From positions 293,757 to 357,756 of the forward strand of contig MNCI01004338.1 of assembly GCA_015680685.1 (NCBI GenBank): a stretch of DNA of 64,000 nt, in the 5' to 3' direction. A program made the translations under genes and the position numbers. Of this stretch, positions 1 to 12,586 are shown piece by piece. Positions within the stretch are counted from its first letter, which is position 1; every line of letters starts with the position of its first letter. The notes under the pieces were generated by a model, which searched no databases, was not told the origin of the DNA, and saw only the letters and a list, made by a program, of their open reading frames with translations. This stretch comes from Gnetum montanum. Taxonomy: Eukaryota; Streptophyta; Gnetopsida; Gnetales; Gnetaceae.

Positions 1-339
1 CGTGATATGGAGGGCAACGTCATCTTGCCCCTTGATAGATGTATGCCAAGAATGCTATTCAAAACCCTTAAGAAGTTGGGTATAAAAAATCTTTATACAT
101 GTAGATGGATACAACACTTGAAATTACCATCCTAATGAGACACAACACAAACAAGATCAACATCAAGAGAAACTCCATGAAGCTTCAAAGGGGAAACATT
201 ACACTCATCCCTTGTTCCTACTAAATCAAGATGATAATGAGGATCCTCCCTTGCAAGGTTCTTAACATGAAGATTCTCCACCCCCTATTATACATGGTAA
301 AGGTCTAAACCTAACCTTGTGGTCAACTATTCATAAATT

Positions 340-2290
340 GGATTCAAAAAAAAGTGACAGCCAAGGTAGGGACTTGGGGTAAGCATCATAATAGCAAGGG
401 ATCTAAGGATGATGATCGTAATAAGTGTGAGAGTGATGGTGGACACCATAGTGGCAGTGGTGGTCCACCTTCCTTTTCATCCTCTTCATCTGATTCCAAA
501 CATTCCTCTTCATTTGATAGTTCTCATGGAAGCCATCATTGAAACAACTATGATAAAGGTGATTGATAAAATAACAATGACTATGAAGGCCACCAAAACT
601 AAAGGGGTGGTAGAAACCATCATCAACATAGTGATTATGATGAAACCTTATTGGAAACTTGAAGTATGATCAACATTGTAGAGGTAGTTAAAATCCTAAC
701 CAGGCATATGAAGAGTAGTCAGATCAAGTGCCTCGATATGAACAATATCCCAAGATTTGAGGCGGGATATAATTTTGATCTGCAGACACATCTACAAGCT
801 TTTCAAGATGCATGTGCCTTACAGAACATAGGGAATGAGTGGTAGAAACTCAAATTTTTCTTAAGGAAACTCATTAAGAAAGATGAAAGTTGATATCAAT
901 CCTTAGAGCCATAATCTATCCATAGATGGAGTACCATGTTAGAACTATTCAATGAAAAATACCATACATAGTCTAGAGTGTCTAATTTAAGAAGGTAAAT
1001 CCAAGGCTAGAAACAAGGAGCATATGAACCCTTGGATGCCACCATGGGCCAATACTATTCACTCCTACATCGATGCCCTAGTCATGATGATTCTCAGAGG
1101 GAACAACTTCACCACATCATAGATAGGCTCAAAGCCAAAACAAGAAGAACCCTTGGGGTGTATGCCCAAGGAAGGTTGTCTAAAATGAGAGCTCATTAGA
1201 TCTAGAGGTTAATTAAGTAGGTAACAAAAGAAGAAGATGAGATATGAAAGAGGGAAAATGCTAAAGAGTATAACAGGGATCCTTCCATTAGAAAATGAGA
1301 GGTCTGATTTTGTGATGAGGAGGAATCACCACTTGATGAAGTGATGAATAGAAAGATCTTGCCCATCCAAAAATATATTTCTAATATTTCAGCTAAGGTT
1401 GACAAGTTACGGGACTCTTTGGATGAGAAATTTCAAGCTACTTTGAAGATTGCTGAAGAATCAAAAGAGAAAAATAGTGATCATAATCACAAGAGGCAAA
1501 AAGAAGCTGAACATGCATACTAAAGAGGTACATGAAAATTTGCTTTAGTAGAGGAAGCTGTGGAGTCTAACTCTGAGCATGAAACTAAATATGACACATG
1601 TCAATATGAACATCCAAAGGGATGTTGCCTTGTGATGTCACACTTGCAAGAGTTTGGAGTATATGCATTGAATCCTTTCCTAGCACATAAGCAAGCTCCA
1701 AGATGATTGGCCTAGCCTCAAGGTGGTACAAGGCAGTTCCACCAACAGCAACAAGCTTACTAACCTAGCAAAATGCCTCCACAACCTTATGAACAATACC
1801 AATAGTGGTACCAACCACAATCATGGGAAATGCCACTGCCAAGCTAGTAGTACCCTTATAGATAACTAGATTTATACAAGTACTATGTTTAGTAGCCCAT
1901 CTCCCCTAGAAGTTCTATAAGTCATGCATCATTCTAGCATCACTATTACCCTTTAGAGTACCACCAAACACACTCACCATCTACTCAAGGGGAAAAACCA
2001 TATCTGTATCCTTATCATCCTTCACATCCCTTTACACCTACACCTCCACCTTTAACCCAATTACCCCCTGCTCCATTGATGTAGGGTGAAATTCCTCCAT
2101 ATCTGCAACAATGAAATGCTACAAGGCTTGTACACTCACAACTAATTTTTCAACCAAGTGGTCTAGATAATCGATCTAGGAAATGACCTTTCTTCTAACC
2201 TAGAAATCCTCTCCAGCCCTCACAACCTATGTTGACTGATCATCCTACATCTCCATCACCCTTATCCTCTACATTAAATACCTTTAAGTG
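340..2290 (+). pseudogene. gag: Element A gag (degenerate)
   Basis: This is the structural Gag region, decayed. A serine/histidine-rich stretch (about 350-540) precedes a core with FEGGYNFDLQTHLQAF-like residues near 760-800 and TMLELFNEKYHT near 935-970. The same core is present in element D (about 55,130-55,350) and element F (about 33,550 on the minus strand), which supports the assignment. A proline/glutamine/tyrosine-rich tail runs from about 1,740 to 2,230. The frame is interrupted many times by TAG, TGA and TAA, so no intact start or end can be given. No CCHC knuckle is visible. The first 340 bases look like untranslated leader. Confidence 0.7.
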
Positions 2291-2379
2291 CCTTTCAAAA
2301 CAAGTGCTACCTAGGATCTACATTGTAATGTTAACTCATGCTATTTCTAATTGGATCAAGGCTAGAAATATTCCTACAA

Positions 2380-2900
2380 AAAGAGCTAACCTAGGATATC
2401 GATTCATCTATCTATATATTGCTAGACAAGATCCATATAAGGTTCTTCTTGATTCTGGTTTTAGAGTTAGACTCATCTCCCATGACATGTATAAGGCTTG
2501 GAACCTACCACCTCTTAAGAAGAGCAACATTAGTCTAGAATTAGTAGATTAGTCAATTACTATTCTTTTGGGATTAGTAGAGGACATTGTGATCATAGTT
2601 TATGGATGGTCCTATCCTATTTATTTTCTAGTAATCAAGTGGGAAAATTGAAAAAATGACTTCCCCATCATCATGGGAAAGGCTTGGTTAAGTACAATTG
2701 ATGCATGAATGGGTATAAGGAACCTATCTTTAGAAATATTCAAGGAAAATGAGTTAGGAAAAATTGAGAAGAAGCATATTCCATGCATCATGTACAGTAG
2801 TAATGGGTGCAATTTCATGAAAAATATTTGTTCAATCAAAAGTGCATACATTAAGGCATGCAATCAATGTGCGCAACAGATAAATATCCAAAAGTGTCTA
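2380..2900 (+). pseudogene. Element A aspartic protease region
   Basis: A retroviral-type aspartic protease would process the Gag-Pol polyprotein. The active-site triad appears as LLDSGFRVRLIS near 2,446-2,480 (D-S-G). About 70 codons further on, FPIIMGKAWLSTIDA (near 2,660-2,705) matches the usual flap-to-second-loop segment (IILGRPWLSTIDA type). Stops interrupt the frame between the two motifs. Element F carries the same downstream motif on the minus strand at 32,070-32,020. Linker sequence follows to the RT. Confidence 0.75.
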
Positions 2901-3239
2901 TATGCAGCAACCACAAAGTAGGAGGGCACCCAGTGGTTGATGGTTGATTCAAATAGCAACACAATATTCATGAAGCCAAATAAGAGCATAATAAGTAGAT
3001 ATGTTGAAGGCATGGAAAAAATTGAAAAAGTTCATTCCCAACTCTCTAATGAAGAAGGTGATACCTGTTGGGAAGAGTTGGAAATCCCTAATCACTTCAA
3101 GTAGGAGCCCTTAGAACTAAAAAATTTATTGGTTGATATGGAGTATGCATTTTCAAAGAATGGTAAATTGGTAATCATTAATACCAAACTTGCTCCTGAA
3201 CAAAACGAAAAGTTGTTGAAAGTGGTGAATAAATGGTCA

Positions 3240-4110
3240 ACAACCTTTGCTTGTTCACATCTAGAGCTAATAGAAATTGATCCAAGGATATGCTAGCACT
3301 GACTCAACCATGAAGCCTAGAAGGTAGCTGTAAAGGTGGCTAAATCCCAAATTAAAGAAAATTGTCAAGGAGGAGATAGAGCAACTCCTCCAGGTGGGGT
3401 TTATCTATCCAATCATGAATAGTAACTAGGTTAGCCCACTCATAATACTACCAAAAAATGATGGAAAATAGTGGGTTTGCATCAAATTTAGGCTGTTAAA
3501 TATGGCAACATTTAAGGATCACTTTCCTGTGCCATTTTTGGATCAAGTATTAGACATCACATCCAAGAATTATTATTATAGCTTTTTGGATGATTATAGT
3601 GGCTATAACCAAATCCAAATTGCACCCAAAAATTAGGCCAAGACAACATTCAGGAGTCCCTAGGGAACTTTTGCATATTGTAAGATTCCATTTGATCTAT
3701 GCAATGCCCCTACAACATTTCAACACTTGGTCCTTAGTATCTTTCAACAACAAATTGATAGTGGTCTTCAAGTCTTCATGGATGACTTCTCCACCTATGG
3801 AGCCACCTTTGAGAAAGCCCTGGACTGACTTAAGCAAGTATTAAAGAGATGTGTAGAGAAAAACCTATGGCTCAACTGGAAAAAGAGCCATCATATGGTC
3901 CAAGAAGGCATTATGCTAGGGCACCGAATTTTAAAGAAAGGGATTGAGGTAGATCTAGAAAAGAGAAGGGTCACCCAAGGAATAACACGCTAACTAGAGA
4001 CTGTTAAAGATGTCTGGTCATTCTTTGGACACACTGGTTACTATTAGCAATTTATTTAGAATTTCTCTAAGATTGCAAAGCTATTGGTAGAGCTTACAAA
4101 GAAAGATGCA
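3240..4110 (+). pseudogene. Element A reverse transcriptase
   Basis: The RT domain would copy element RNA into DNA. Visible blocks in order are EEIEQLLQVGFIYPI (about 3,370), the LLNMATFKDHFPVPFLDQ segment (about 3,495), YYSFLDDYSGYNQIQIA (about 3,570), a degraded FRSPxGTFAY block (about 3,650) and the catalytic loop VFMDDFSTYGATFEKALD (about 3,770-3,825), followed by NLWLNWKKSHHMVQEG and LGHRILKKGIEVD. The F-M-D-D-F-S-x-Y-G form is characteristic of Athila elements. At least ten stops are present. The catalytic aspartates of the MDD box remain, but the frame could not yield a protein. Confidence 0.9.
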
Positions 4111-4530
4111 CCTTTCATCTAGACCAATAAATGTGAACATGCATTCCAACAATTAAAATAAAAACTCATAGAAACACCAAACCTTTGAGAACCAAATTGG
4201 TCCAAACCATTCCATATCATGATAGACACATCTAACTATGCTTTGGGAGTAGTAGTGCTCACATAGATGAACAAAAAGAAACATCTATATTATATCCATT
4301 GTGCAAGTCAAAGCATTGTGGGAGCATAATTAAATTACACCATCATGGAGAAATAATTAATGGAAGTGGTGTACGTGCTAGAAAATTTTAGGCATTATGT
4401 GCTTGGTTACAAAGTATTTGTGCATATAGACCATAGTGTAATTCACTTTCTCATGAATAAGCTTATGATGAGCCCTCGTGTTATATGGTGGCTTGTGATC
4501 TTGTAGGAATTCGATCTCACTAGGGTAGAT
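4110..4530 (+). pseudogene. Element A RNase H
   Basis: RNase H degrades the RNA strand during reverse transcription. After the connection segment, FHIMIDTSNYALGVVV (about 4,212-4,260) corresponds to the first catalytic aspartate block, and the segment MEVVYVLENFRHYVLGYKVFV (about 4,360-4,425) to the second, with IDHSVIHFLMNK after it. The order RT, RNase H, integrase is standard for Ty3/gypsy. Several in-frame stops are present. Only one RNase H is seen, unlike element C. Confidence 0.78.
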
Positions 4531-4679
4531 CAAAAAGTGACCAAGAATGTGGTCACTAACCTCCTTAATATGGGATAATAAAAAGGAGGAAAGCCCACTC
4601 TCCGATCAATTTCCAGAAGAACTCCTCTTTACTATAGAAATAAATGAAAAAATGCCTAAAAATTCAACATGGTATAATG

Positions 4680-5876
4680 GCATCCTCACATATCTTCTTA
4701 CTCAAGATATGCCACAAGAGTTGGATTTTACGAAGAAGCAACAATTTCTTCATCAGGCCAAATACTTCATGGAAATCAATGGACATCTTTACAAGGTGTG
4801 TGTTGATGGCTTAATTCATTGATATGTCCCTGACAAAGATCAACCATGCATTCTCCAAGATGCTCATGAAGGGCCATGCAGAGACCACTATGTAGGGAGA
4901 CACACGACCATAAAAATCTTTATGGTAGGTTACTATTGGCCTACAATCTTAGGAATGCCCACTAGTTTGTCAAGTCCTATGAACATTGTCAATGTGATTG
5001 GGGGATGACCGCTCGCATGGAAGGTCCTCAATAGTGGATTCAACCACTGGAGCTTTTCAACATATGGGGCATTAACTTCATGGATCCCATCTCACTCATG
5101 TCTAATGGGAAGGTGTATATTATAGTAGTAGTTGACTACTACATGAAATGGACAGAAGTAGCAGCCGTTATTGATTGTACATCATCCATTGCTACCAAAT
5201 TTATACAGCAAAATATCATGGATAGGTTTGGGGTGCCACATTTAGAAAGTTAATGCAACACTTGGGGGTAGAACATAAATTAACAACACCTTACCACCCC
5301 CAAGCCAATGGTTAAGTAGAGGTAACTAACCAAGAGATTACAAAAATACTAACAGAAACCATTAGCAAATATAGGAAGGACTAGAGCACAAAACTTAATA
5401 ATTCTCTTTGGGCTTATCATTCAACTTGGAAACTTCCTATTGGCTATTTTTCCTATGAGTTAGTATTCGAGAAACTTCCAATGCTCCTAATCCAATCTAA
5501 GCTCCATACATTCTCAACAACCTATGACTAAAACCTTGACCTAAGTCTAGAAGAGAAAGAAAGGTTGATCAACCTGAACATGCTTGATGAAAATTGATTA
5601 GTGGCCCTATCCTTGGATGAGGTGAGCAAGGCATTCAGCAAACAATGTCATGACCTTAAAATCAGAAAAGTAAAACTTCTACCAGGAGATAAGGTTCTCT
5701 ACTGGAACTCCACACATGTACCCAAAAAGATAAAATTTCAAACATTGTGGAAGGGATCTTATATAATCGATCAAACCTTTTCCTCTAAGGAGATTATAAT
5801 TTACAAACTTGACAGACCAAATAAAAACCAATTGGTCAACATCCAACAAGTGAAGCCTTTCCTTGAATTAAGATAG
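4680..5876 (+). pseudogene. Element A integrase with GPY/F-like C-terminus
   Basis: Integrase inserts the cDNA. The N-terminal zinc-binding region survives as HEGPCRDHY near 4,866-4,895 and a CxxC pair (EHCQCDWG) near 4,985. The core begins WGINFMDPIS (about 5,068), where the first catalytic Asp is replaced by Asn. The second catalytic block (DNG) is deleted between GVPHLES (5,230) and HLGVEHKLTTPYHPQANG (5,255-5,310). The third block, PYHPQANGxVEVTNQ, remains. The last 91 codons (5,601-5,876) are open and resemble the GPY/F module: GDKVLYWNS, LWKGSYIIDQ, IIYKLDRPN. No chromodomain follows, as expected for Athila. Confidence 0.85.
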
Positions 5877-7500
5877 GATAGTGTAAATGTCACCTCAATG
5901 GATGGACAACCACATTCTATTTTTCAGATCTCCTCCTTCCAACTCAATCATGGGGGAGATGGCTATCCATGCTAACCATCAAATTGGGTTCTTAGTTTTT
6001 CTACTTTTTTTCCACATTTTTGATTTTTACAAATTATTTATTTTACAACTTCTTGATTTTTCAATTTTTTTAATTTTATATCATATTTAGTACTTTTTGA
6101 ACTTTCTTAACTATTTTAAATTTTCGTATATATTTTGCTTTGTTTGGTTTGATTTAAGTATGATATTTTTTTCATTTTTACTAATAAAAATTACTTTATT
6201 ATCATAGGACACAGTGCCGTTGTTACTGTTTATTAATGATGGTTTGTGCTTAATGTGTGATTGTTGATGTCTGGTTTCTATTTTTGAATTCTAATGTTGG
6301 ATGGCTTTGACATGGTTTATTTTTCATGGAACAAGTAGTGAGTCCACATCATCCACCCATCCAATAAAATCTATGGTCTTCCTTGTTCTATGAATTTGAG
6401 GTCCCTTTCCATTAAGAAACTTTTAATTAATCAATGACCTTGGTAGTTTCAAAATTAGGAAGAATTCAAAGGTTTGTAAAGGCTGTGACTTCAAGGGGAC
6501 TCAATACTCTTTGTCCTATTCCTCTTACTTGAGTGCTTGAGTGTTTTTCATGAACTTCTTACCATTCCACACCAACAACTAATAGGAAGTCAAATAACAT
6601 CATTGCATGGTGTGGTCAACATCCAAAAAAAATGAGAATTCAAAGCACACTCCTTTGACATGAATAAGTCCTCATATGGTGTAATTCCCATTTAAAAAAT
6701 GGAAAAAAATAAAATAAAAAATAATAATATATGGGAATTCAAAGCACACCCCTTAGACAAATAAACAGGCTATAAGCACTGGTTATGGGATGTGAACAAC
6801 ATGCACCAATGCTTGAAGGTCCCCTCTAACTAAGGCCTTATCTCTCTCACTTCCTACTTCTCTTTTCTTCTCTTTGTGGAATGGTGGTTGTTTTGTGGAA
6901 GCACTCTTGTATCTTGAGTTGGTGGATCGGTCTTAGAGTGGTGATGCAAGGTCATTGAAAGCAAATGGTTTTGGTCTAGACTAAGGATGGAACTTCCTAG
7001 GTCATTTTAACCACAAATTCCAAAAGGAACTTCTTATGACCTTAATTTAGAACTCCATTCCACCTTCTCTATCATCCATCCATGCTACCAAAACTCACCT
7101 CACTACCAAGTTCATGTTATGCTCTATGTCTTGGTTTGATGTGTTGGGATTCCTAAGTAGATTCTTTCGGGTTGGTCTTTAAATTTTCATTACCATTAAT
7201 TGACTATGGGCCCCACAAACTCCTTAGTTGAGGTTATGCAAGGGAAAAAAGGGCATGAGCTTGCTGTGGTGAGGACCCACTTACATAGCTCTTGGCTTGA
7301 TTAGTTATGGTTCCTTATCTTTGACATCACTACAATCCTATCTTTCGCATTTTCTATTAAGTAAATTGCTCAGTGCTTCTTAATCTTTCATTTCTTTCAT
7401 CCACCAAATCAATTTTTCTCATTTTTCCAGAATTTATGAGCTTCAACATCCTATTCTCATATTTTCATACTATTTTAATCCAAAAATTCCTTATATTTTA
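5877..7500. other. Element A post-integrase spacer
   Basis: No convincing coding sequence is present here. The stretch begins with a T-rich block (5,990-6,200) and contains a duplicated motif GGGAATTCAAAGCACACCCC (6,640 and 6,732). Much of it, about 6,300-7,350, is recognisably similar to 57,000-58,140 in element D (shared CAAAGCACACCCCTTAGACA, TATAAGCACTRGTTATGGG and a TCTTTTCTTCTCTTT block), so it is a conserved noncoding part of this lineage. Confidence 0.6.
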
Positions 7501-7650
7501 AAAGTTTGACTAAGTCAATGGTGGTTGTTGACTACGTCAATGAGGCCTCATCGACATAGTCAACGGTGTTGACAAGGCCTCGTCAACTAGGCCTTGTCAA
7601 TGCAATACTTAGATCCTATATATACTACCGAATACTTTGGAAGTTTTTAC
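7500..7650 (+). promoter_or_regulatory. Candidate internal promoter of element A
   Basis: The short palindromic theme GTTGACAAGGCCTCGTCAAC and variants recur at 7,505-7,605, followed by a TATA box TATATATAC at 7,617-7,625. The U3 part of A's own LTR (11,200-11,290) has the same theme (ATCAACAAGGCCTCATCAAC, GTCAATGCA) followed by a TATA box at 11,317. This suggests a U3-like promoter placed before the 3' ORF. The repeat and the TATA are seen; promoter activity is inferred. Confidence 0.45.
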
Positions 7651-7771
7651 AAATTGCTCAAAACACATGGGGAATTTTTGAAATTTTTCAGAGCCCAAAA
7701 CCTTTCAAACCTCATAACTTCTCAAGCACTTGTCCAAATCACTCCATTTTTTGATCCTGCACTTACCAGAG

Positions 7772-8087
7772 GTAAGATCTTTATCATGGGGGCCACAAGC
7801 CTTAAGGTTTTCAATGAAAAATTGATGAAATTTTTTAGAAATTTTCCTAATCCCCCAAAGGGTAAATAACCTTAACCATATATAAATAACTTTTTCCCAA
7901 GTTAACCCTTCCAACAACCTTTGAGATGAATTATTCATAATAACACATAAAATAAATGATAATTGGATTAATTAAATTAGCCATAATCACAACTCAGCTA
8001 AGTGTAACTATCCTCAAGAGTTAAGGTATCCCAATTTTTTTAAGGTTACACAATGATTGCTAATCCATGGTCTTATTGTGATTACAG
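7772..8087 (+). other. Predicted 5'-UTR intron before the element A 3' ORF
   Basis: A canonical donor (CCAGAG then GTAAGATC, junction 7,771/7,772) and a good acceptor (ATTGTGATTACAG, ending 8,087) bound 316 nt. The base after the acceptor is the A of the ORF start codon, so splicing would put the ATG at the first position of exon 2. The donor lies about 150 nt after the TATA at 7,617. It could also serve as an acceptor for a spliced subgenomic RNA from the 5' LTR, as proposed for Athila env-like genes. Confidence 0.5.
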
Positions 8088-10913
8088 ATGGCACCCAAAC
8101 AAAAAAATCCATACGAAGGAGAACCCTTACAACCATGGGAGAAATGACCTAGAGCTAGAAGGGGTCAACAAGAACAAGGCCAAGAACTACCAGAGGAAAC
8201 CCATGCAATGGGACCTCTTCAAGAGGAGCCCGAAGTGGAATTTGTCTAACAAATTCTAAAGGAAGAAGTGCTAACTGAAAAATCACAAAGAGAAGAAGTG
8301 CTTAGTCCTGCACCAATGTTTAAGGTCACATTGACTCAAGATTTCTTAGACATGATTTGGTCTTAAGACATTTAAAGATTGCTTCTTCAAGAGATTAACT
8401 TTGGGCCATTTTTGAAGAAAGCCCCAAAGGATGTCAAGACACAACTGCAAGCCTCTTCCATGTGGCCAATCATCACCTCCAGTGGGGAATGGTACATGGG
8501 AGAGACCTATCTCTTCCGAAGTAGCTAAAAGCCAAGGTCCATTATCAAGATTAAGGACATTCAAGTGTCCTACTCAGCAAAAGCCATTACATAGGCACTT
8601 GGGTTGCTTGACATAGGAACACATCTAGCTGAATTGTCTACAAAAGGCAATCCAAAGGCTAAGAGGGAGCAGATCTAGTGATGTTATGAGGTGGATTGTA
8701 AAGAATATGGTGCACTCACATTAACAGAGCAAATTTATTTCAAGATTGCATCCTATCATCTCAATCCAATGGTGAGCCCAAGCAAGGTAACTACTTTCTT
8801 CACCCAAGCATGCATGACTCTATGTGGGAAGTTCCTTGTTAACCTTCTACAACTGCTATACTTGGATATTGAAAAATGTTTCAAAGAAAATAAATGTGGA
8901 AGGAAGATCCTACCCTTTCCATTCCTCATCAGAAAACTTTACAAAAGGATAGGCATTGTTTGCTACTCTAACAACACTCTCAAGCATGTTCCCTTGGCCT
9001 CATGAAAATCATGAAGGATAAAATGCTAGCAAAAATTCAAGAAGAGGAGCTACCACCACCACCACCCACATAGGAAACAACATCGAAGGCTTGCACAACC
9101 ATTGAGTGTCTAGCAAAATCCAAGAATAGCTCTTGAGCAAAGAAGAGCAACAAGTAGGAACAAGTGGGTGAATCCATCTATGCATTGGCCAACGATGAGT
9201 CACCTTAACGAGGTGACATGAATAGTTAGCTAGATGGAGAGAGGTGATCCCATTTTCTCTGCCCAAAGAATGTAGCTACCTTTAAGGTTAGATCCCAATG
9301 CTCGAGAGGTGACAGTTTGATTAGCAACACATCATCTATTTCCAGAAATCTCTAAGAATGCCACCACTTTCTTGGTAAGGTTGGAGGAAGGCGAAGAGGT
9401 AACTATCTTGGTGATGCAACACCATGGGTAGGAAATAGTAGCAAAAGTGGTATTTGACTATATAGCTGAAGCACTAAATGCATCTACAACATCTATACCA
9501 TATGTATCTACACTCCAAGATATGTAGACATCCACAAGCATGATTAGGGAGAAGTTAGATGCAACTTAACATAAAAAATTATTGGAACAACTGGTAGGAA
9601 CTAGGCAACTAACTCTAGATATCTTTGATCTTCTAGAGAACATCACCACAACCTAGTTGGAGTTGCTGAATGTAAGGGGTAGATGTATTACTTTAAAGGG
9701 ATAACTAGAAATGGCCTAAGAGAAAAATCAACACTTGGCCATGAAGGTTGTCAAATTGTATGCCCAACTTGTAGAACAAATAATCCTTAGCCCAGTAATG
9801 ATGAGAGATGAAGCTATCAAATAGCTTCAAGAATGATTTTAAAAGGCTAAGGAGAAGGCAGTGATGGCCAACTTTAAATTGTCCATAGCATAGGCTAAAA
9901 TGCACTCAATTAAAAAGGACTTGAGTTAGATGTGCTAGGAGAATGAAGCATTGATCACATAAAATTATTTCTTACGAAATGTTGACGCTCAAAGAGATCA
10001 AATGCAAGAGTTAATTCATCAATAGTAGGAGTAGCTTATTAGGGTAAACACTGAACTAAGAAAATTGGCCATGGAGAATTTCAATCTTTCAATGGAGGAG
10101 GTACACACCTTGCAAAAAAAGTCTACCATCAAGATCACCACCTAGAAGAACAAAGCTTTCAAATTTGAAAAAGTGAAAAATCACTACAAGGACCAGGCTA
10201 GTTTGCAAAAGGAAGTAAATGAAAAAAAAATCCATATGGCAAAGGTGAAAATGAATGGATCCCTCCAACAACTCTAGTAAGGAAGAGAGATATGGTAGCT
10301 CATCCTTGATGTGATTAACACCTACAACAAAGTGGAGATCTGCTTGAAGGAGTTGCAAATCCAGAAGATGATAGAGTACATGGAGTTGGCCAATCTTCGT
10401 TATGCAAACCGAGAAATGTTAATTGCTAGATAGACATAATCAAAGCTTGAAAAACAAGTGGCTAGCTTGTATTTGCTATACGAGACTAAGTTCAAGCATC
10501 ACAAAGACACCAAGCAGAAGCTTGAGATTGCTAATGTTGAACTTGAAGTTCTTAGAGGGTGATTCAAAGATCAATGATCTATCGCTAAGAACCTAGCCAA
10601 ACTGATGAATGACTACTAAGAGCTAAAGAATACAGTTAGGGCATTCGACATTGAATGCAAATAGTTTGCTACCTAGTTCATCAATGTCAAGGAGTTATTT
10701 CCAATAATCCCGTGTCCTTGGTATGTGCTCATTTCAACGCACATTGGGGAAGCTATGTGGACGATGCATGATTCTCGGAGTAAGGAGGAGGAAATGAAAT
10801 CACTGTTGGATGCTTTCTACCTCTTACTTGAAGTTACAATAGTAACAGGACAACCACAACCACCTCAACCATCGCTAATGTGCGAAGTCGGTAAAGGTTC
10901 CTCAAATCCTTAG
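8088..10913 (+). pseudogene. Element A 3' accessory ORF (transposon-protein-like domain plus coiled coil)
   Basis: A single frame of 942 codons can be followed from the ATG at 8,088 to 10,913 with no net frameshift, interrupted only by substitution-type stops. It begins MAPKQKNPYEGEP. Residues about 80-310 contain WYMGETYLFRS, IKDIQVSYSAKAI and LPFPFLIRKLYKRIGI; the last resembles the FPxLITxLCxxAGV signature of the 'putative plant transposon protein' family (inference, not searched). Residues about 540-880 are rich in Lys, Glu, Gln and Leu and look like a long coiled coil. It sits where Athila elements carry an env-like ORF, but I see no signal peptide or membrane helix. The long collinear frame argues for a real gene when the element was active. 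Confidence 0.65.
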
Positions 10914-11170
10914 GAACCACCACTGTCTAGGACCATTTGATCTTCTCCAACAAGCTTTACACCTTCAAGGAATGTGTTGTTTAATTTTTGAAGAGTTGAA
11001 TCATGGTGTTCAATTTTATGTCTTGAACACCTTCATTTTTTGTAATGTGTTGATCCGTACACGCCATTTTTGTCAAGTTAGTCAAAATTTTTTTTTTGTG
11101 AAGAAAAGTCAGTCAATAATCCCATACCTTCCCAATTTTGTAACAAACCTTAAGGATGAGTTTTCATTCA

Positions 11171-11182
11171 GTCATGGAGATA
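11171..11182 (+). promoter_or_regulatory. Element A polypurine tract
   Basis: A purine-rich run (GTCATGGAGATAT region) lies directly before the LTR start TGATAAGTCACG. The aligned position in element D reads GTTGTGGGGGTAT, a better PPT. It would prime plus-strand DNA synthesis. The A copy has decayed. Confidence 0.6.
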
Positions 11183-11956
11183 TGATAAGTCACGTTAATT
11201 TGGCTACATCAACAAGGCCTCATCAACTAGAAATCATTAACAAAGCCTAGTCAATGCATCTTACCATGCATCAATGAGGTTCCATCAACATAGTGTTGGT
11301 TTTCTTGATTTTTTGCTATAAATATGCACTTGCAGCTACATTTATGGCATAAGTAAATTGTAGTTGCAATGGAGCTCTTGCATTTTTTCCATTTGAAAGT
11401 TATAATTTTTCCACTGAGTGCCTACAACAAGAGTCATTGAGAGTACGAATCTTTATTCAAGCATTGTTGTACTTGAGCATGATAGTGTGTGCAACAATAA
11501 AGATGAGCTTTCTGATAAACCTTCTTGCACTCTGGATAGATTAGCTATTTCATTTATGCATTTAATATTTTTAGTTATTCATTAAATGTTTTCAATTAGT
11601 CATTAATTATTTTCCAGTTATTACATTAATGAAGCAAATAATCCAAATAGATTATAGACATAAGTACAACTACTTCGAGCATAACACATATTTTCTTGGT
11701 AATCCTAGTAGTGGTATTGGTTGGTTCACCTACTAGTGTAGCACTTGGTCACCGAATAGTGAATACATGGGTTTAGGATGTGTACGAAAAGTGGGAACAG
11801 ATACTTATGTTAGGATTAGTTAAATGATTAATTAATTAGTTAATTTAGATTAGTTAATCAAATCCATTTTTATCTACAATTTGAGCACTTAACAATAAAA
11901 CATAAAAATGATAAAAATCAAATGCCTCAGTTACACTTAACCATACCAATGAATGT
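11183..11956 (+). repeat. Element A 3' LTR, left portion
   Basis: The LTR starts TGATAAGTCACG and is cut after 774 bp by element B. It aligns with the LTR of F (34,642-35,595, minus strand) and more weakly with those of D. A TATA box (TATAAATAT, 11,317-11,325) follows the repeated CAACAAGGCCTCATC theme. The last five bases, AATGT (11,952-11,956), are the B target-site duplication. Confidence 0.85.
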
Positions 11957-12586
11957 TGTACTAACCTAAATCGTTGGTGTAAGGCTGGAAGGGAAATAGA
12001 TACCAAAAGATCTTTGGGTAGACACAGCTGACCCTGCCTTCGCCCGAAGACAAACTGGAAAAGTAAACGAAGGCAGAGTGCCTTGGATGGTCTACACATA
12101 AATCAACCAAGGACTTCCCTAAGTGTAAGCTATGATTAGCACTGGGGTTATCGTAAATAGTGTCTTAAAACGTGTAAATGCACGTAAAATATAAACATGA
12201 GCCATAAGACCTAAATGTAAATGTAAGGTGTAAACAAAACATAAACCAAACTGAGCGTGTAAATTGAATGTAAATGTAAGTAGAAATTTAAATAGAATGT
12301 AAAACAGAAAATGAAAATAATGTTTGGTTGGAAAAAAATGGAATTTTATTGCTTAGAAAAGATGTGCATCGGTCAAAGCGTAGTTGCATGTAAATGGCAG
12401 GCCAAATGCCTAGCCCTGGGGTGATGTAACGTGATGATGTGATGATGCAATGTGATGAATGTGGGAACTACTTGGATGCCAACAGTTAGATGTGCCTAGT
12501 GCCCAAGGATTACAACTTCTTGCTGTATATTCTCAGAATTGCCAGAGTCTCTAATTGCCAATCCTCCATTTATGTGAATTGGCAGG

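Larger units (their letters stand above)
1..11956 (+). mobile_element. Element A: Athila-type Ty3/gypsy retrotransposon (left part)
   Basis: Gag, protease, RT, RNase H, integrase, a long 3' ORF, a polypurine tract and most of the 3' LTR follow one another on the plus strand. The RT motif VFMDDFSTYG and the large region after integrase are typical of the Athila lineage. The 5' LTR lies left of the window. The 3' LTR is interrupted at 11,956 by element B and resumes at 30,529, ending at 30,694. The right end abuts the reverse-oriented RT of element F, so A inserted into F. All frames carry many stops; the element is dead. Confidence 0.88.
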
